A stretch of DNA of 64,000 nucleotides from Diphasiastrum complanatum. Lineage: Eukaryota > Streptophyta > Lycopodiopsida > Lycopodiales > Lycopodiaceae. A program made the position numbers and the translations under genes. The stretch covers positions 1,480,359-1,544,358 of the forward strand of contig CM055096.1 in the NCBI GenBank assembly GCA_029204225.1, written 5' to 3'. How positions within the stretch are numbered: position 1 is the first letter of the stretch; every line of letters starts with the position of its first letter. Below the pieces are notes generated by a model. The model searched no databases. It was not told the origin of the DNA and saw nothing but the letters and a program-made list of their open reading frames with translations. Shown in pieces: positions 42,096 through 54,403 of this stretch.

Positions 42096-43500
42096 TTGAT
42101 AAGTAACAGGAAGGGATTGCAAGCACCAAACGTCCCAAGAGTTGCAGCTGCACAAACTGAGGAAAAAGTAGAACCAGCATCAATGGTTCCAATGGGTCAA
42201 CCTATACTTGTTGCGCCCTTGCAAGCGGTCCGGAGGGCACCTCGTCTTGAAATGCCCAAATATGATGGATTATCAAATCCTATCAAGTTCCTCAAGATCT
42301 ATGAACAAGCATGCAAGATTTATGGCAAGCAAACACCGGAAGAAAAATTGATGTTGTTTCCCATGTCTCTAGTAGCTGTAGCCCAAGACTGGTTCTTCAA
42401 CCTATCGGAAGAGAAAAAATTCACCTAAAAAGGGGCTAAAGCGGCTCTCATCATGTGCTTTAAGCCAAGAAAGTTCTTGGAAGATCCTTTTCTCTTATTA
42501 AGCAAAGTCAAGATGGGAAAAAGAGAAAGGGTCCAAGACTGCATTAAACGGGTCAAACATCTAAGATTCGAATGCAACACAACATTGACTCCTAATCATG
42601 CGGTTATTATGTGGTTCCTCGTGGGGTTGCCACAAAGCATTCGAAGAGGACTCACACGACGAGATCAGTATGCCACATTACAGAAGGCAACAGAAGACAC
42701 CATCGCTTAGAAGATGAACCCCATCTGACCACCCACAATACACAACTTTGTCGATAGTATCAACCTCCAACGCTTCCAATAAATCAGCAGATCTGTTGAT
42801 GGAACAAATGACAAAGCTACACAAGTAGTGGATGGAGCAATTGACGACACCATATGATCAAAAGTTGAAGGCCTTGCAGAGAGCTGTAGCAACAACTTCA
42901 AATCCACCAGAACAGAATCAGCTGTACTATTTCTGAAGAGAAAATGTATGTGGTATCTAGTTTGTACCCAAAACCATACTGCCAACGAGTGTCAATTTTT
43001 TAAGTAGAATCTCAAACTGACACAACGGTCACTTCCACTTGTGTAGTGCATTATCACACGAAATGACGTTCTACCCAAAATCATACAGCAAAAGAGAAAT
43101 CAATATCAAACCCCTTATCCTTACCATCAGGGGGCACCGAATGCGATACCGTGGTTTGGAGCGCCAATGAATCAGCAACGCATGGCTTTACTTGCACCAC
43201 TAGGGCCAGCTAACAACCAAGTGGCTCATGTGAATTTGACAATAGTGGAACAAGAAATGCCACTCCAACATGAGTAGTAGTAGTAGTGGTACGGTCAAAA
43301 TGAACCCTATGTAGATCCGGCCATCAATGAATATTATGCAACCTATGCAGCTCAACCTCCACATGAAGGTGGTAGAATCTATGGCCACTATGGATGTGAT
43401 GAGGGACACAAAATTTCATAATGTCCTCACAAGGGCATGCTCACACCCTTTTTCTTGAGAATGTGGGTACGGGCATTACTACAAGAATTGACCATTGAAA
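42096..43500 (+). pseudogene. Gypsy Gag with damaged zinc knuckles (G4)
   Basis: The capsid-like retrotrans_gag domain is clear. It reads APRLEMPKYDGLSNPIKFL, YEQACKIYGKQTPEEKLMLF and AVAQDWFFNL, then after one stop FKPRKFLEDPFLLLSKVKMG, VQDCIKRVKHLRFECN and VIMWFLVGLPQSIRRGL (to 42710). Zinc-knuckle remnants follow: CTQNHTANEC (about 42963-42995) and GCDEGHKIS-stop-CPHKG (about 43395-43435). Stops and shifts make it non-functional. No protease or RT follows. Confidence 0.8.
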
Positions 43501-44263
43501 CCTGGAGCAAGTGTACCCTTGAACTTGATCACAGCACAATCAACATCAGCTCTAGGGAGGATGCCAACAAAGACTTCAATTTTCCATGTTCCAGTGCTAG
43601 CAGTTATGCAAGCCTAGAAATAGAAGGGAGTGGCACCATCACCACCATCCTCAGTAATATTGGCAGATGATGATTCCCCAGCTGCAGGACCACATCCTAT
43701 TGTGAGAGAAAAAGGGAGACAATATCAAAAGATCCGCCATTAGATACGAGATGCACAGGCAGAGGAAGCCGCATGAGCAAAAGAAAAACCAGCATCACCT
43801 CTACCCTCGCAAGTACTAGCACCACCAGCCAACTTTGAACAACAACAACTATTTTCAAAGAGAAATCACAAAGATTTGAAACGTCTCAAATTTCTCTTCT
43901 AGCACAAATACCAAGCACATCAACACATAGAATCATGAAATCTTGATCAACGTATGATCTATTCTCAATCTAATGACTCTTGCCACTTCCTAAGATTGAA
44001 ACACACTCAAATGAAGTCCAGCAACCTCACTATTTAGAGATCCAATCAAAATTAGAGTTTTGACAAAATCACAGAAAATCATAATATTCCAAATCTACAT
44101 GCAAATGCTTAAAATTTTGATATGCAATCTATTAGCCACCACTTAGACTAATCCAATGATCTAAAAATAGGCCAAATCCAACATGTGAATTCAAAAATCG
44201 GATTTGATCAAGTTTATAAACCTACTATGACCAATAAATATTGACTAAACTAGGTGAAATCTC
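43501..44263. other. Probable body of a minus-strand copia 3' LTR, otherwise empty
   Basis: No frame of interest. Because a polypurine tract and TGTGAGAG start lie at 44261-44281 on the minus strand, some or all of this stretch down to an undefined point is likely the LTR. Confidence 0.35.
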
Positions 44264-44345
44264 TCACACTCCCTCTTCAACTAGTTTTAGTTTAACCATA
44301 GAACTTTGATCCAACTCTATAATGATCTCCATACTAAGTATAGAC
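44264..44345 (-). pseudogene. Copia Pol C-terminus with polypurine tract and LTR start
   Basis: The minus strand reads MEIIIELDQSSMVKLKLVEE-GV and then a TGA whose first bases belong to the LTR start TGTGAGAGATTTC. This is the exact layout of the complete copia (LASNVEEGV, GAAGAGGGAG, TGTGAAAA). The tract is at 44269-44281 and the LTR starts at 44268. Upstream pol is absent. Confidence 0.7.
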
Positions 44346-44352
44346 CTCCTTT

Positions 44353-45233
44353 TTAATGTTCTAAAGAAGCTTTCACAATTGATATAGAGAATAGTGTCCA
44401 CACTTGGGATGTTTCACTATTTCTTGCATCAATTTTACATGTCAAGATGTAACTAGTGCATGAAGAATCAAATAGAATGTAAATGAAATGATTCCACCAT
44501 GCTTCCAACTCTGAACTCTCTAGAAAAATAAAGCAACCAAACAATAAATGTGAGTGATCTTGCTTGCCTCCTCCATCTTTGTCCTTTCTTGCCATGTATC
44601 CACCATGAAACTCCATGAATGAGCCTCCATTTTCATCTTGCCCCAAGAAACCATCAAACCTTGGAAATTCATGAGTAAGTGAGTACATCAATGATGCAAA
44701 TCAAACACCACATGAATCCATAAAATTTTTACTAGTCCATCTTCAAGATCTACTTGACACAGGAAAATGACCATGAATTCACCAAAAATTGACAATCTCC
44801 AAACATTGTCATCAAGTAGCTCAACACTTGAGAACTTGATCATGGATGAGTGATATAATGAAAATCTAATAGCTTCATTTCCATCATCAAAACTAGCCAA
44901 GAATGCTAGTACAAATCCAACATCAAAATGATGCTCACCAATGTAGCTAGTTTTACCATATCTTGACAATTTGCACACATCCACATGAAAATGCACAAAC
45001 ATGAGATAGAAAAAGTAAAGTAGACTTGAACAACACTTTCTTGTTGCTCCTTTGACCTTACTTGAGTCTTCAATGACCTGCAAAAATAGATCCATAACAT
45101 CTTTGCCAATTGAATCTTCTTTGATGCTCTTGATTAGCTCCAAATTGCCAACTTTCCTTTTGACTTGTTGAAGCCCTTTGAGATCAACCTCTTGATCATC
45201 AACTTGACCATCAAAGTCAAAAACCAACAACAA
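44353..45233 (-). other. Two minus-strand frames without recognised homology
   Basis: Frames of 112 and 181 codons (44353-44691 and 44688-45233) overlap by four bases. The longer begins MLLVFDFDGQVDDQEVDLKG and has mixed hydrophobic content with no motif. They lie where the middle of copia pol should be and may be filler DNA. The frames could be chance in AT-rich sequence. Confidence 0.2.
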
Positions 45234-45237
45234 GTAG

Positions 45238-45684
45238 TTGATTTCACAACTCAGGAATCCAAATCTTCATGACGCGATAGATTTTCTGTCCGCCACCATC
45301 ATCGTGAGTTCCCACCATTCCCTCCATGTGTACAAACAAGTTATCATCATGATGACCATGATGGAAGGACCGAATACCGTTTACGATTGGGCCTCATTTC
45401 TTGTCAAGGAGTTTCAGACAACTTTCAAGCACCCCTCACGAATCACCTGTGGTGGTCTCATCATTGTCATTTCCTTCACTCAACTAGAACATCTAGGTGT
45501 TAGGATGTCCGCACCCTCTCTCCATCTGCTAGCCTATTCTCAAAAAATGCACTCAAAAATTGCAAATTCCAGCCAGAACTCTGGTGACAAACTGATAAAA
45601 TTAAATCACAAACAATTCACAAAACTTTTCATGAAACTCAAATTATTTCTGTTCGAGTTGGATCAATCAGACTATGTAGCATAA
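45238..45684 (+). pseudogene. Extra ORF family, N-terminal domain fragment, copy D
   Basis: The 148-codon frame reads DAIDFLSATIIVSSHHSLHV, YKQVIIMMTMMEGPNTVYDW, ASFLVKEFQTTFKHPSRITC and GGLIIVISFTQLEHLGVRM. These blocks align in order with copy B1 (LLSNFLVVSSLRKD, PYDWYSFISNELS) and copy C (LLNNFLMVGNLRKD, PYNWFKTVSGEL). The upstream half of the domain and everything downstream are absent. The similarity is in pattern rather than strict identity. Confidence 0.4.
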
Positions 45685-45689
45685 TGAAA

Positions 45690-46010
45690 TGAAACAAGAC
45701 AAAATCTAGAAGAAAACGAAACAAAGCAAAGCGAAACAAAACTTAAATGAGCTCTAACATTGATTCATGCTGGAAGCAAAGAAATCATGAAATGTCATGA
45801 AACGAAACGAAGCGAAAGAGTTCGCGACAAGATCAATCAAGCTCTACAATGAGGTGAGATGAGACAAGACGAAACGAGACGAGATGAGACGAAACAAGAC
45901 GAAAAGAAACGAAATGAAACGAAACTTAGATGACCTCTATTATTGCTTTACCCTTATGGCCAAGTGATCGCGAAGCGAAGCAAGGCAAAACACCAAGCGA
46001 AAGGATTCAC
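45690..46010. repeat. CGAAAC/CGAGAC degenerate microsatellite
   Basis: Short GACGAAACGAGACGAGATGAG-like words recur at 45700-45920 and more sparsely to 46010. The words are similar in type to the GACGAAAATGTCGCGAAG stretch in the insertion at 1.5-1.86 kb. Confidence 0.75.
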
Positions 46011-46160
46011 GAACAAGATCAGTTCATCGAGAATTCATATATGATCGTTGGTCACTTCCGGCTATATCATTCCTACAATCCTTCAGAGAGTAGTCGGACA
46101 CTGCTGATCTACGTTAACAAATTAATATAGCATTCAACAATATCAAACCAAAGTGCAAAA

Positions 46161-47711
46161 TTAAATGAGCAAGTGAATCAGACACACAAAAATAGCCTTA
46201 ATAGATGACTTTGAAAAAGGCTTCTTATGAGATTTAGATATGGCACAAGCCTCACATGGCTTGAGATTCTTGGAGATAAGATTAGGCAAGCCAATAGCTT
46301 TGGCTTTATTGACCATGGACACCTTAGAATTATAGTTAGGATGCCCCAACCTTCTATGCCATAGTTCCTCCAAAGAAATATGAGAAGCAAAAGCACCATC
46401 ACAAGAGTTAGCATACTCTTTGGGATCAAGCTTGTAGATTCCACCATATCTAGACCCAAATGCAAGGATCTCATCATGCTTCTTGATTGTACATGTATCA
46501 ACATTTAAATTCACATCTAGTCCACTATCAAGCAATTTCCCAACACTTATAAGATTTATTGTTAACTTAGGAGCAAAAAGTACTTTAGACAGAGAAAGAA
46601 CTTTTGATGATGAAAGCTTTTAGGGAATGGTCCCTATGCCTTCAATAGGACACTCATGATCATTCGCTGTGTACATGGACTTCTTGGCTCCTTCATAAGG
46701 TGTCATGGATGAAAAAGAATGCTTGGAGCTACACATATGTGAGAAAGCTCCACTGTCGATGTACCACGAACCATCCTTCTTGAAAGGTGATGAAGAAAAA
46801 CTCGAGACCATAAGAGATCCCTCTCCATCGCTTGCATGAGCGTCTTCCTTCTCTTCATTGAAAATGTTGGCTTGCTTGAATTGGCTCTTCTTCTTGAAGC
46901 AATTGGTGGCATAATGCCCCTTCTTGCCACAAAAGAAGCACTTGATGTTTTGCTTCTTCTTCTTGGATGTGAAAGCTTGAGAGGACTCATCCCCTTCTCC
47001 TTTCTCCTTGGAAATAAGATTGTTCTTGCTTGAAGAGGGTTGGTGTTGATTCTTACTTCTTGGCTTGTGCTTGTCTTTGGTAAAGAGGGCTTTACCATCA
47101 ATGTTGAGAGACAGTCTTTCCATTTTCAAGAGTTTATACTCTTGTCTTGATTCTTCAGAAATGAGCACACTTTGGAGTGCTTCCAAACTTGGTAGCTCCT
47201 CCTTAATGGCATAACTCTGAACAAGGTTGTCATATTCCTCCTCTAACTCATTAAGTATGACTTGAACAAGTTCATTTTGGTTGATGGAGTCTCCTATGCA
47301 TGACAATTCTCTATGGAGGTCTTTAACTCTCACTACATAAGCTGAAGCACATTCATCACTTCTCGATACACTTTGAAAAATTTGGTTTCTTAGTGTTAGA
47401 AGTCTAGAAGTATTCTTTGCCTCATAGATGGACTTGAGAGTATCCCAAGCATCTTTGGCATTAGTACAAGCACCAATTTCTCTTAAGATGTCATTTGAGA
47501 CATTCATTTTAATATAATGCAGAGCCATCCTAGCTCTCTTTTTGTACTTTGGAATTTCTTGAGGAATTTGTGGTCTTTCTTCAATACCAAGTACAATATC
47601 CATCACATCTTGTAGAATTAAGATAGATTCCATCCTAACCTTCCAGATTGAGTAATTGGAGGTTGACAATCTTTCACTTGCTTCTAATAGAAAGGCACCC
47701 ATTGAAGCCAT
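46161..47711 (-). pseudogene. Copia Gag, protease and GAG-pre-integrase, one premature stop
   Basis: From 47711 the frame encodes MASMGAFLLEASERLSTSNY, the UBN2-type Gag, and a zinc knuckle (CFFCGKKGHYATNC). It then reads the protease (WYIDSGAFSHM) and IEGIGTIP. A single TAA at 46620-46622 stops it, but the same frame continues with VLFAPKLTINLISVGKLLDS and the GAG-pre-integrase LWHRRLGHPNYN, CEACAISKSHKKPF. Homology ends near 46190, before the integrase core. It is a diverged relative of the complete copia. Its primer site and 5' LTR lie upstream on the minus strand, at 48.4-49.1 kb. Confidence 0.93.
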
Positions 47712-48454
47712 AAAGAATGTTGGAAATCAAAAAAGATGGATGAAAAAATTGCTTATCTTCTCACTATAGGGACCAATCAAGGGTAAAAAACCAAATCCTA
47801 TGTAAGACTAAGCAAAAAACTGTGAAATAGATCTCACTAGTTTGACAATCTCTCTAAAACAAGATTTGAATCATCATAAAAGATGAAGTATGGCAAAAGT
47901 TATGGTTCTCTGAATTTCACACGTGTGAACTATTCCAAAAATGTCAAATTGACTCAAATACAATCTATTTGTATAAAACAATTTGCCTAGATCCTCTAAA
48001 TTTTGCCTAAATCACATATAGATGAGATTGGTCAACTTTTGGGTGTTTTTTGTGATCATTCAAGCAATAAATGACATGTACTCAAGATTTGCAACAGGTC
48101 TAGGCGCCCTACCTACACCTATTCAAAAGCTTATAGCTTTTGATTGGCTTATCCAACTGTCATGATTCAAATTGCATCAGATTCTACACATTTCTAGCTT
48201 TCTAGTGAGTAAAATTGCATGCAATTTGGATCTAAGGTGAGAGAGAACCACCAAACTAAAAATGGGAGGATTTTACACGTGCCTTCACCTGAAATTCCGT
48301 ACAATACCTGATCTGAACCATTCAAAGTGGTTTGAAGCTCTAAATCACCAAAAAACTGCAAACTAGCTAGAAAGTAAAATCTAGACAATTTCTAGCTTGA
48401 AATCTGATCAAATTTGCAAACTTTTTGATTAGATTTGCTTGTAAATCTTAGGTT
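47712..48454 (-). other. Copia leader (minus strand)
   Basis: Untranslated region between primer site and Gag start. It contains the palindrome TTCACACGTGTGAA at 47916-47929 and a related ACACGTG word at 48275. Confidence 0.7.
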
Positions 48455-48467
48455 GGCTCTGATACCA
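48455..48467 (-). promoter_or_regulatory. Primer-binding site of the minus-strand copia
   Basis: The minus strand reads TGGTATCAGAGCC, the initiator-Met site, upstream of the Gag at 47711. Confidence 0.9.
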
Positions 48468-49100
48468 TAATAAATTCACACGTGTGGGATGCCCTACACA
48501 TGTACTTTTGATCTCCTAAGTCCAATAATACCATAAAGATCAAACTAGCATTGATTGACAATAGGAAAGCTGATCAGACAAGAAATATTATTGTGTTACA
48601 AGCAAGATCTATCAACAAAATATGAAACTAAGTACAATAAATGCCTCAACTCAACTAGAGAGAGAATATGAATGTACAAACTCGAGTAGAGAGAGAGGGC
48701 ACAAAGAGCTTAGTCTCCAAATTTGCATTACACACAAAAATCATCATCTTCTCAATGAGAGTACATCACATATATATAGATCCATGGACTCTCCTCCTAC
48801 TTTGAGTTGAATTGGAGTTATGAATCCACCTCTCAAGCTATCTAGACTTATTCAAGCCACCTCAATATGTCTAATTGTGCCACCTAGTATTTTCATGCAT
48901 TAAATGTGGCATGCAAAGTACAAATGGCAATTCCTATGGTAACTCGAGTTCTACTTCTACCTACCTTGAATATTTTATTCTAAGAGGGGTCTTTACTAAG
49001 CCAAAAAAGCTCAATTCATCTTTGGCATCTTTAGGACCCCTACTTACAACATTAGATAGATTTTTCCAATATTTCAACAAGAATTTACGGATCTACTTGC
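48468..49100 (-). repeat. 5' LTR of the minus-strand copia (outer end approximate)
   Basis: It lies directly upstream of the primer site. A TATATATATGTG box on the minus strand (48770-48782) fits a core promoter. It carries TTCACACGTGTG at 48475-48486. The LTR end reads TTTATTA rather than ending in CA, so it is decayed. Confidence 0.6.
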
Positions 49101-49132
49101 TATGTTTTTCAAGCATTATATACAAGAAAAAA

Positions 49133-50010
49133 GGATGATCCTACTTCTATTAAAGAGATCTTTGTTGGTTATGTTGAAAATAGAAAAGGATATAGAGTCT
49201 ATAATCCAGTCACTAAGAAGATTTTAGTGAGTAGAGATGTTACTTTTGATGAAGGTAACTACTACAAGTTGAATGAGAAATCTTCTAATCCATCTTATGT
49301 CAAGGATCTTGTAAGGTTTGAGGAGGAGCCTACATGTGATCAAGATCTTGAAGATCCATCTCAAGATCCGACGACTCCAAGGAGATCTACAAGAAAGAAG
49401 GCCGAGCCCTCAAGGCTCACCTATGTTGAGAAAGGTGAACAAAGAAAAGATCTACATTCACTTACCTCCTACACTTTTCTAACTTCTATGTTTGATGAGC
49501 CAAGTTGCTTTGAAGAAGCTATGGAGTCACAAGAATGGAGGGATGTCATGAAAAAGGAGTATGATGCTCTTATGGAGAATCATACATGGAAGCTTGTGGA
49601 TCTTCCTCAAGGAAGAAAGCCACTTGAGTGCAAATGGATCTATAGATTGAAGTACAATCAAGATGGGAGCATCAACAAACACAAGGCAAGGCTAGTGACA
49701 AAGGGGTTCTTGCAAACCAAGGGAGTAGATTTTGATGAAACTTTTGCTCCTGTTGCTAAGCTAGTTTCCATAAGGTTGATTATTTCTCTTGCAACTACTT
49801 TCAATTGGCCTCTATTTCAACTTGATGTGACTAATGCTTTTCTCAATGGATATTTGGAAGAGGAGATTTTCATGAGGCAACCCGAGGGCTTCATCAAAGA
49901 AGATCAAGAAGAAAAATTTGTTTGTTGCTAAGAAGCCTTTATGGGCTTAAGCAAGGACCTAGAGCTTGGTACTCTAGGTTGAATACTTTCTTGAATAACC
50001 TTCCAAAACG
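49133..50010 (+). pseudogene. Copia integrase tail and RT N-terminal half
   Basis: The frame covers IFVGYVENRKGYRVYNP, KKILVSRDVTFDEG, the variable linker with PSRLTYVEKGEQ, and the RT start through WKLVDLPQGRKPLECKW, FDETFAPVAKLVSIRL and QLDVTNAFLNGYLEEEIF. A frameshift near 49925 precedes SLYGLKQGPRAWYSRLN. The sequence ends near 50010, before the VDD catalytic motif, and abuts a copia gag piece in the opposite orientation. Confidence 0.93.
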
Positions 50011-50039
50011 AGAATATGATGCTACTATATCATCATTTT

Positions 50040-50588
50040 TTGTGATCAAACAAGTACCATCTCTAAATCTACTTGTAGGCCATCATCATTGAGCTGGCCT
50101 ACACTTATTAGATTTTTAGTCAAACTAGAAACATAGAGCACATCATTAAGATCAAGCTTATCTAAAGATATGTATCCTATGCCTGCTATCATACATTCCT
50201 CATCATTTGCGGTATAGATACAACTTCTAGATTACAAAAAGTGTTTTTATCACTACTCATGTGGGATGAAGCACCACTATCTAGCCACCAAACATCAGAA
50301 TGCTTGAAAGAGGAAGATGAAAAGTTAGACATCATAAGTGAATCTTCTTTTTCACAAGGAGATACATCTTCACAAGTGATGTTGGCTTGCTTTTATTCTT
50401 TTGTAGCATTGAGAGGCAAAATGCCCCTTTTTGCCACATGAGAAACAAGTAACCTTGTACTTGTTCTTCTTCACATTAGGTGAACTAGGTTCTTCCTCGG
50501 ATGTCTTCTCCATTGCTTTTGTGTTGTCCTTGGAGATCTTGCCATTCTTCTTGTCTTTGCTCTTCCCCTTGCAATAGATTTTGTGCAT
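50040..50588 (-). pseudogene. Copia Gag C-terminus and protease fragment, inverted
   Basis: The minus strand encodes a Lys-rich tract, the zinc knuckle CFSCGKKGHFASQC, then (frameshifted) WWLDSGASSHMSSDKNTF with the canonical DSGA, and IAGIGYISLDKLDLNDVLY. It ends near 50040. Together with the piece before it, this makes a tail-to-tail joint of two copia fragments. Confidence 0.85.
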
Positions 50589-50629
50589 TGCTTAGTTTTA
50601 AGATCAAGGCATTCATGAATCCAGATTAA

Positions 50630-51390
50630 GGGGGGGGTGTTGAATTTATCTCCTCTTCCCTCCCAAATCCCATGTTAATCTATTTCCATTCACATTGCTG
50701 CATTTTTACTCGGATTATCACTCAATCTGCAAAATATACAGAAAGTTGAGACAGTATTCCTTCGACTTTCCCAACTTCGACTTGCTCAAAGTTTCCTTGT
50801 TCGAAGTCTTCGATGACGACGATCATCGAAGGGTTCGAAATGGAGCTCTTGTAAGTGAAACTCCATCGACATCGAAGTCCTCGGCTTCCATGTCAATGAC
50901 TTCCTCGACATCGAAGTCTTCTCAAGGCAAACCTTCGGCTTTTTTCCGCCTTCGGCATTTTCCAGCACCACCACATTTTTTGCAAAATGACTGAAGCCTT
51001 GATAGCCGAATGTCAGATTTCACATTCACTCCTATACTGTGCAAAACTTAATTGACAATGATAGCAGCCACCTACGGTCTCTAACAGACAGCATAATGGC
51101 TCCACGCTTCTCATCTGCACAAATGTAAAATTGTATATAAGTCATTGTAATCTATAATCTATGTATCCAACAAGACAGACATTGTAGATGCTTTTCATGC
51201 ATCAATTCTTTTTCTTCAGATAAATTGTTAGTATTAAGCTCATAGCTTTTACAATTTGTAGCTAGCTTTGTGAGCACGCGGTTTTATGCACTACTATCTT
51301 GTGCTCACCTGCTTCATGACTTGTATTCTGTTACATTTAATCTGAATAAAGTGTTGTCTAGTTCCGCATTCAGAGTTTGTTAGAAGTGCA
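50630..51390 (+). repeat. LTR-like unit after a G8 polypurine tract
   Basis: AAGGGGGGGG (50628-50637) is followed by TGTTGAATTTATC, a likely LTR start. A TATA-like TTGTATATAAGTC is at about 51131-51143, and one possible end is GAAGTGCAACA near 51388. The U3 has ATCGAAGTCCTCGGC and CGACATCGAAGTCTTC words like those at 29.26 kb. No coding partner is on the correct side. Confidence 0.4.
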
Positions 51391-52162
51391 ACATTTTTTC
51401 ACTTTCTGTCTGACCGAGTCTGATTGACTTGTCTGATTGTCTGCTCTTTGCTTCCACTACCACCTCGCATTAAGCTCTTAGCTTAATTTATCTTGTGTTC
51501 ACCTACTCAGTTATTAGTAGTGCATGCAACGAGGGAATTTTGGCCTACTCTGCCTGATTTTCCCAGCAATAAGTAAATATGGAAAGGGAACTCCACAAGC
51601 TTCTATAAGAAGAAGCTCCTTTCATGTAATTTTCATCCTTAATGTAAGAGAGCTAAGTGCCGCTATTTTGGATCCATGTGTGCTAAATGTGGTGTTTGGC
51701 TAATTTTAGTATAACTTTGTGTGTTATGCATATTTGCTTAAGTTTCTTACTACTTTAGTCTCGTTTTAGCATGTATGTCTAATTTGGTCCATTGCAAGCA
51801 ATAATCACGCTGACGACTTTTCGCCATAACAAACATTAGGTAGGTTCCATGGGACCATCACCTATTTAGGTGGGAAATACCATTGGGCACTTTGTGGGTC
51901 CCATCATAAAAAAATATACATCTAGGTTAATTAAGTGTGAGGGCATTGGCTTCCTACGTGTATAAGCCCAACCCAATGAGCATAGTGAGTAAAGTAGTAT
52001 AACTTGTATTCTAGAAATAATTAACTTGGACATTATATTGGAATAAAATAAGGTAGAGGACTAAATTCAAGGCTCTAAGTTAATAAAGTTGAAGGGGACT
52101 CACATGAATCATGTGAGGGGTCTTGAGGTACAAAGGAAAAAGTATATGATTTATGTGAGGAC

Positions 52163-52219
<57 letters not shown>

Positions 52220-53610
52220 CTTGCTTTTCATTTTACTAATGCTTTCTAGGTAATTGTGTTTGTTCTTTTCTTCTACGCTTTAGAGAAGTGAAGGTGCAAG
52301 AGGCCTCCATTGTTCTCTTGGAAATGAAAACGTGGTAATTACTTCGAGGCCACTACACTCAACACTATGCATGTGCAAATATGTAAAAACTTTGTTTAAA
52401 ATGATGAATGCAATCTACTCAACTACGATGTATGTAGTTTCCCAAAAACATATGGGAGATTACGACCTCTTAAACCTAGGTACCACCTCCTTCATTCTTG
52501 TCTACAAAAGAATTTATGTTGCTAGAGACAATTCTCAAACTTGGAGCAAATTGCTCAATGCACATTTATCATCAAATTTATATTCAGAACATAAAATACA
52601 CAACCACCTACTAAGTGAATTTGTTACTACTTAGTGTAAGGTTAATAGTAAAAGTTTTGAGATATACAAAGTTCTTTTGCTTTTTATAATCACTTCACTT
52701 GGAGCAATAATAACTTCTATTTGAAACATCTCTGGTAATTTAAAATCATCACTCTTAACAATAAACCTTGGGAGAACATAGAGCCTATATCAAGAAAGAC
52801 CTATCTCAAGAAGGCATAGCCAGATGAAAGCACTTGCTCAAGAGAATCTTCGACTTATTACGTTTCTCTAATATTAGTCTTATTCTTATTGCTAAGGATA
52901 AAGACAATGCTAAGGATAAAGACAATGTCAAGTGGGACTTGTCACATAAAAAAACTTGGAATATCATCAATGTTAGAGAACTATTTTGGCCAAATGCCAG
53001 ACTTGTGTACACCTTAGTTTGAATAGTTATTATTAGCCTTAGAAATAAGTCACTAATTTTTTTTTTTAGGATCATGCTTTCAAGTGAGAAAATCATATGA
53101 ATAACAAATGTATGTATAAGTTTGTTGAGGCATCACAAGAGTCAATGAAATAACTTATGTACCTTTTCCTATTGATGTCTATTGTGAAACATGAAACTTT
53201 TTTGACTTAGGTACAAAAAGTGTCAAAATATAAAAGGATAGTGCAAGTGATCATGACTTTATTTACATTATGTCTAGTCTTTATATGTGAATACTCAAAC
53301 TCACATATTAGAGCCATGTTCATACAATGATAATGTCAACTAGGATAGTGGGCTATCTCGTCTCCTTACAAATGAATTAGACTATTTGCATCAAAGGCAT
53401 GTGAATTCTAATGATAAAGATATTTATATGATAGTTTTATGAATGGTCAAATCTATTATAACTCAAGAACTTTAAATAGTAGTGCTATTCTCCTCTCCAC
53501 ATATTGGACCATTTTCAACTCTATTCTTAATTCTAAAGGTTGTCAAAGTACATTACTTTGGACCATAAATGAGTGTACTAATGACTCACAAGAGTGAGTT
53601 ATTGATTGAT
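51391..53610. other. Unique AT-rich sequence with a CT microsatellite
   Basis: The CT run is at 52165-52217. Near 52890-52925 an 18-bp word (GCTAAGGATAAAGACAAT) is doubled. Other frames are short and match nothing known. Confidence 0.5.
52165..52217. repeat. (CT)n microsatellite, about 26 units
   Basis: Uninterrupted CT dinucleotides. Confidence 0.97.
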
Positions 53611-53860
53611 GTTCACAGATTCAGCAAGAATCTATGAACATGGATCTCTTCTCTTTTTGTTTCTTTTCTTTACTTCATTACGTCTTCTTCTTACATGGCT
53701 TCTGCTCTGGAAACTGGGTGTTTTTGCCCATTTCCAGAACCCAGTTCTTTCTTGTTAAATCCTCTTGCTTAGAACTATGTCTAGGCAGATCATTTATCAA
53801 TTCATCACTTGCATTCCCAGCCTGTCAGTGGGATGAAACAATTTCGTTCACTCTGACTAC
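53611..53860 (+). repeat. Dispersed repeat, copy 2 (inverted partner at 14.9 kb)
   Basis: Matches 14858-15106 in reverse orientation. The outer hairpin is GTTCACAGATTC AGCAA GAATCTATGAAC with one mismatch. The segment translates as FFLVKSSCLELC and CQWDET, as in the other copy. Confidence 0.8.
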
Positions 53861-54392
53861 ATGCATTTACAATCCATGTAACCAATCCTTGCTCAACAAA
53901 TTAGCGTTCTAAACCAGAGAGCAATCTGAGATTCTGTCTACTACACTATTATAAGAAATCAGAGAACAGAATAGATTAAACTACACAAATAAAACAAGAA
54001 TCAGCAAACTAATTTCTTTACAGCATACTAGCATCCCAAGAATAAAGAAATATACCTCTCTTGATTTTTGGAATACCCAAGAACAATCAAGGACAATATT
54101 GTTAGTGAATATGCAAGATCTGTATCACAATCTCAGCCTATTTAGTTTGCCTCGATATTGAAAATTACAAAACAAGAATCAAGAGAGCTAATCCACATCT
54201 ACATTTCACATTGCTAGAAAGAAAATAGTAAATCTAATTAATCCACAACCATAACAAAGAAATCAAACATGTTCATAGGAATTTCACTCAAGACAATAGC
54301 CATGAACAAGGAGCTTCCAAATTGCCAATAACTCGTGGAGGATCTTTTTCATTCAAGCAAGAGAAATGACAATACAATAAAAACTCCCTCAC
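53861..54392. other. No gene recognised
   Basis: AT-rich; no pol sequence precedes the polypurine tract at 54393. Confidence 0.45.
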
Positions 54393-54403
54393 AAGAGAGG
54401 GGG
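54393..54403 (+). promoter_or_regulatory. Polypurine tract before an LTR
   Basis: AAGAGAGGGGG directly precedes TGTGAAAAAAT. Confidence 0.6.
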
